Source: Plastoroseomonas arctica
GTDB taxonomy: Bacteria; Pseudomonadota; Alphaproteobacteria; Acetobacterales; Acetobacteraceae
NCBI RefSeq assembly: GCF_018128965.1
Contig: NZ_JAAEDH010000018.1
Location: 1 to 64,000, forward strand
DNA: 64,000 nucleotides
Direction: 5' to 3'
In this document: one piece after another, positions 62,217-64,000 of the stretch
Position numbering within the stretch: position 1 is the first letter of the stretch
Layout of the letters: each line of letters starts with the position of its first letter
The notes under the pieces: model-generated
Told to the model about the DNA's origin: nothing
Database searches by the model: none
Seen by the model: the letters and a program-made list of their open reading frames with translations, nothing else
Position numbers and translations under genes: made by a program

Positions 62217-64000
62217 TCAGGCGGCCTCGGCGGCGTCCGTCTCGGCTTCCGGCGCGACGTCGCGCTTGGGGCGGGGAATCGGGATGAGCATGAAGGCGGG
62301 AACGGCATCGCCAAAACCCTGGACCGAGGGGCCCAGATCCTCGCGGTCGCGTCGGCGGAATTCTTCGCGGCGGTGATCGTCGCGCCGCTCGGGGCGGGCG
62401 TAGTCGTCGCGCCGAGGGGCTTCCGCCTCGCGCAGCGTCTCGGCCTCGATGTCGCGACGCGGAGCCCGTTCCGCGGTCTCACGACGGGGCGCACGCTCGG
62501 CACCTTCGTCGCGGCGGGGCGCGCGCTCGGCGCCATCGCGTCGCGGTGCGCGATCGGGAGAGTCGCGGCGCGGTCCGCGCGACGCACGGTCGCCACGTGC
62601 CTCGCCCTCCCCACTTGGCGCTGCGGCACGCGGGGCCGCCGCGCGCGGCGCGCGCTCCTCGGATCCGGTGCGGCGGCCGCCCTTCGCGTCACCGCGGCCG
62701 CCACGGCCGCGCTTCGGCGCAGTGGCAGCCTCGACGAGCTCCTGCTCGGGGATCACGTCGAGACCGTCGATCGTGATGCGCGGGATCGGCCGGCCGGTCA
62801 GCTTCTCGATGGCGAGCACCGACTTCACGTCGTCGGTGGTGGCGATCGTGTAGGCGTGGCCCTCCCGCCCGGCGCGTCCGGTACGGCCGATGCGGTGGAC
62901 GTAGTCTTCCGAATGGAAGGGCACGTCGAAATTGAACACATGGCTGAGCCCGCCGATATCGAGGCCGCGGGCCGCCACATCCGAGCACACCAGCAGCTGG
63001 ATCTCATTCGCCTTGAAGGCGTTCAGCGTCGAGAAGCGCGCCGACTGCTCCATGTCGCCGTGCAGCGCGCCGGCCGAGAAGCCGTGCTTCTTGAGGCTCT
63101 TGTAGAGAATGTCGACCTCGACCTTCCGGTTGCAGAAGATCAGCGCGTTGCTGACCTGCTCGCGCTGGACCAGCTGGCGCAGCGCCTCGCGCTTCTGGTC
63201 GGGGCGCACATAGACCAGGCCTGCGGTGATCGTGGTCGCGACCGAGGCCGGGGCGGAGACGCTGATCTCCTTGGGGTTCTGGAGGAAGGCATCGGCGAGC
63301 CTGCGGATCTCGGGGGCCATGGTGGCGGAGAAGAACAGCGTCTGGCGCAGCTGCGGCAGCATCGAGACGATGCGCTCGACATCGGGGATGAAGCCCATGT
63401 CCAGCATGCGGTCGGCTTCGTCGATGACCAGCAGCTTGCAATCGGCGAGCAGGATGCGGCCGCGGTCAAACAGGTCGAGCAGGCGTCCTGGTGTGGCGAT
63501 CAGCACGTCGACGCCCTTGTCGAGCACGCTGCGCTGGTCGTTCATGCTCTCGCCGCCGATGAGCAGCGCGTGCACCAGGTTGAGGTGGGCGCCGTACTTC
63601 ACGAAATTCTCGGCGACCTGGAGGGCCAGTTCGCGCGTCGGCTCCAGGATCAGGCTGCGCGGCATGCGCGCCTTGGCCCGGCTGCCGGTGAGGATGTCGA
63701 GCATCGGCAGCACGAAGGAGGCCGTCTTGCCGGTGCCGGTCTGCGCGCAGCCGAGCACGTCGCGGCCCATCAGCACGATGGGGATCGCCTGTTCCTGGAT
63801 CGGCGTCGGGTTGATGTAGCCGCTGTCGGTGACGGCCTGGATGATTTCGGGCGAGAGGCCGAGATCGGCGAAGGTGGCGCGGGCGGGCTCGACCTCGTCG
63901 GGCCAAGCATCGTCGGGCACGTCGTCCTCACCGTGATACTCGCCGGGGCCGTCGGTGTCCTCGGCCTCCCCTGCGGCGCGGTCCTCGCTCTGCTGCTCGG
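62217..64000 (-). CDS. DEAD-box RNA helicase (RhlE-like), 5' end possibly outside window
   Basis: ATP-dependent RNA helicase. From the first internal start (GTG 63920) 567 residues are visible: Q motif FADLGLSPEIIQAVTDSGY and PTPIQEQAIP, motif I AQTGTGKT, PTRELALQ, DEAD in VIDEADRMLDMGF, SAT, and HRIGRTGRAGR (motif VI). The frame stays open to the window edge with an acidic stretch (Glu/Asp-rich), so the real start may lie beyond 64000. The C-terminal 160 residues are low-complexity, with repeated APRRD/APRRE units, a likely RNA-binding or assembly tail. The gcdH gene begins 12 bases after its stop. Confidence 0.9.
   Translation of the reverse strand, partial: EQQSEDRAAGEAEDTDGPGEYHGEDDVPDDAWPDEVEPARATFADLGLSPEIIQAVTDSGYINPTPIQEQAIPIVLMGRDVLGCAQTGTGKTASFVLPMLDILTGSRAKARMPRSLILEPTRELALQVAENFVKYGAHLNLVHALLIGGESMNDQRSVLDKGVDVLIATPGRLLDLFDRGRILLADCKLLVIDEADRMLDMGFIPDVERIVSMLPQLRQTLFFSATMAPEIRRLADAFLQNPKEISVSAPASVATTITAGLVYVRPDQKREALRQLVQREQVSNALIFCNRKVEVDILYKSLKKHGFSAGALHGDMEQSARFSTLNAFKANEIQLLVCSDVAARGLDIGGLSHVFNFDVPFHSEDYVHRIGRTGRAGREGHAYTIATTDDVKSVLAIEKLTGRPIPRITIDGLDVIPEQELVEAATAPKRGRGGRGDAKGGRRTGSEERAPRAAAPRAAAPSGEGEARGDRASRGPRRDSPDRAPRRDGAERAPRRDEGAERAPRRETAERAPRRDIEAETLREAEAPRRDDYARPERRDDHRREEFRRRDREDLGPSVQGFGDAVPAFMLIPIPRPKRDVAPEAETDAAEAA

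Overview
The window is a gene-dense, very GC-rich (roughly 70 %) chromosomal segment from an alphaproteobacterium. The gene set and protein style point to Acetobacteraceae (Roseomonas-like): orphan TctC/Bug-type solute receptors, an eight-gene SUF operon headed by an Rrf2 regulator, a CckA-like kinase next to recA, and a flagellar export cluster. This placement is an inference from content, not from a phylogeny. I saw no tRNA, rRNA, CRISPR array, insertion sequence or prophage.

Layout. 1-2446: C-terminal part of a large helical-repeat protein. 2648-4039: speD and speE (spermidine synthesis), separated by a hairpin. 4073-6036 (minus): a small unknown gene, fliO, fliP and a winged-helix/J-domain-like protein. 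6145-11097 (plus): flgB-flgC-fliE-fliQ-fliR-flhB and a CckA-like hybrid kinase, mostly with overlapping stops and starts. Then recA (11289) with a candidate SOS/CtrA control region. 12450-22192: small-molecule metabolism and uptake, including two Bug receptors, an amino-acid-type receptor, a quinone oxidoreductase, an SDR, a frameshifted homoserine-dehydrogenase/SAF protein, a DMT exporter, an esterase, a flavin reductase and a D-2-hydroxyacid dehydrogenase.

22312-31366: a second SDR, a 300-bp palindromic repeat island, then a hydantoinase-type operon (carbamoylase/amidohydrolase, HyuA, HyuB), a class-C beta-lactamase-fold hydrolase and an N-acyl-D-amino-acid deacylase. Together these suggest salvage of hydantoins or N-blocked amino acids. 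31452-37269: a cytoplasmic alpha/beta hydrolase facing a permuted papain-like protein, then DUF4139, SapC-like and pentapeptide-repeat genes. 37282-39554: an M28 peptidase and a third Bug receptor.

39627-46080 (minus): Rrf2 regulator-sufB-sufC-sufD-sufS-sufU-sufT-like-sufA, a complete Fe-S assembly operon with tightly coupled genes. 46215-51497: a hydrolase, CFA synthase, an SDR, an exported protein, the remnant of an acyl-CoA synthetase, a nitroreductase and a NUDIX hydrolase. 51521-55026: a DUF4170 protein, two convergent paralogous metallo-beta-lactamase-fold proteins and an FkbM-like methyltransferase. 55172-58882: a TRAP transporter (dctQ-dctM-dctP) with a TauD-type dioxygenase. 58888-64000 (minus): an RNA methyltransferase, a SAM methyltransferase, glutaryl-CoA dehydrogenase and a DEAD-box RNA helicase that is open to the window edge.

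Most notable non-gene structure: three copies of one intergenic hairpin element (near 3110, 28410 and 60160), the palindromic island at 23116-23408, a one-base frameshift near 17658, and a vestigial acyl-CoA synthetase tail kept inside an operon at 49851-50015.
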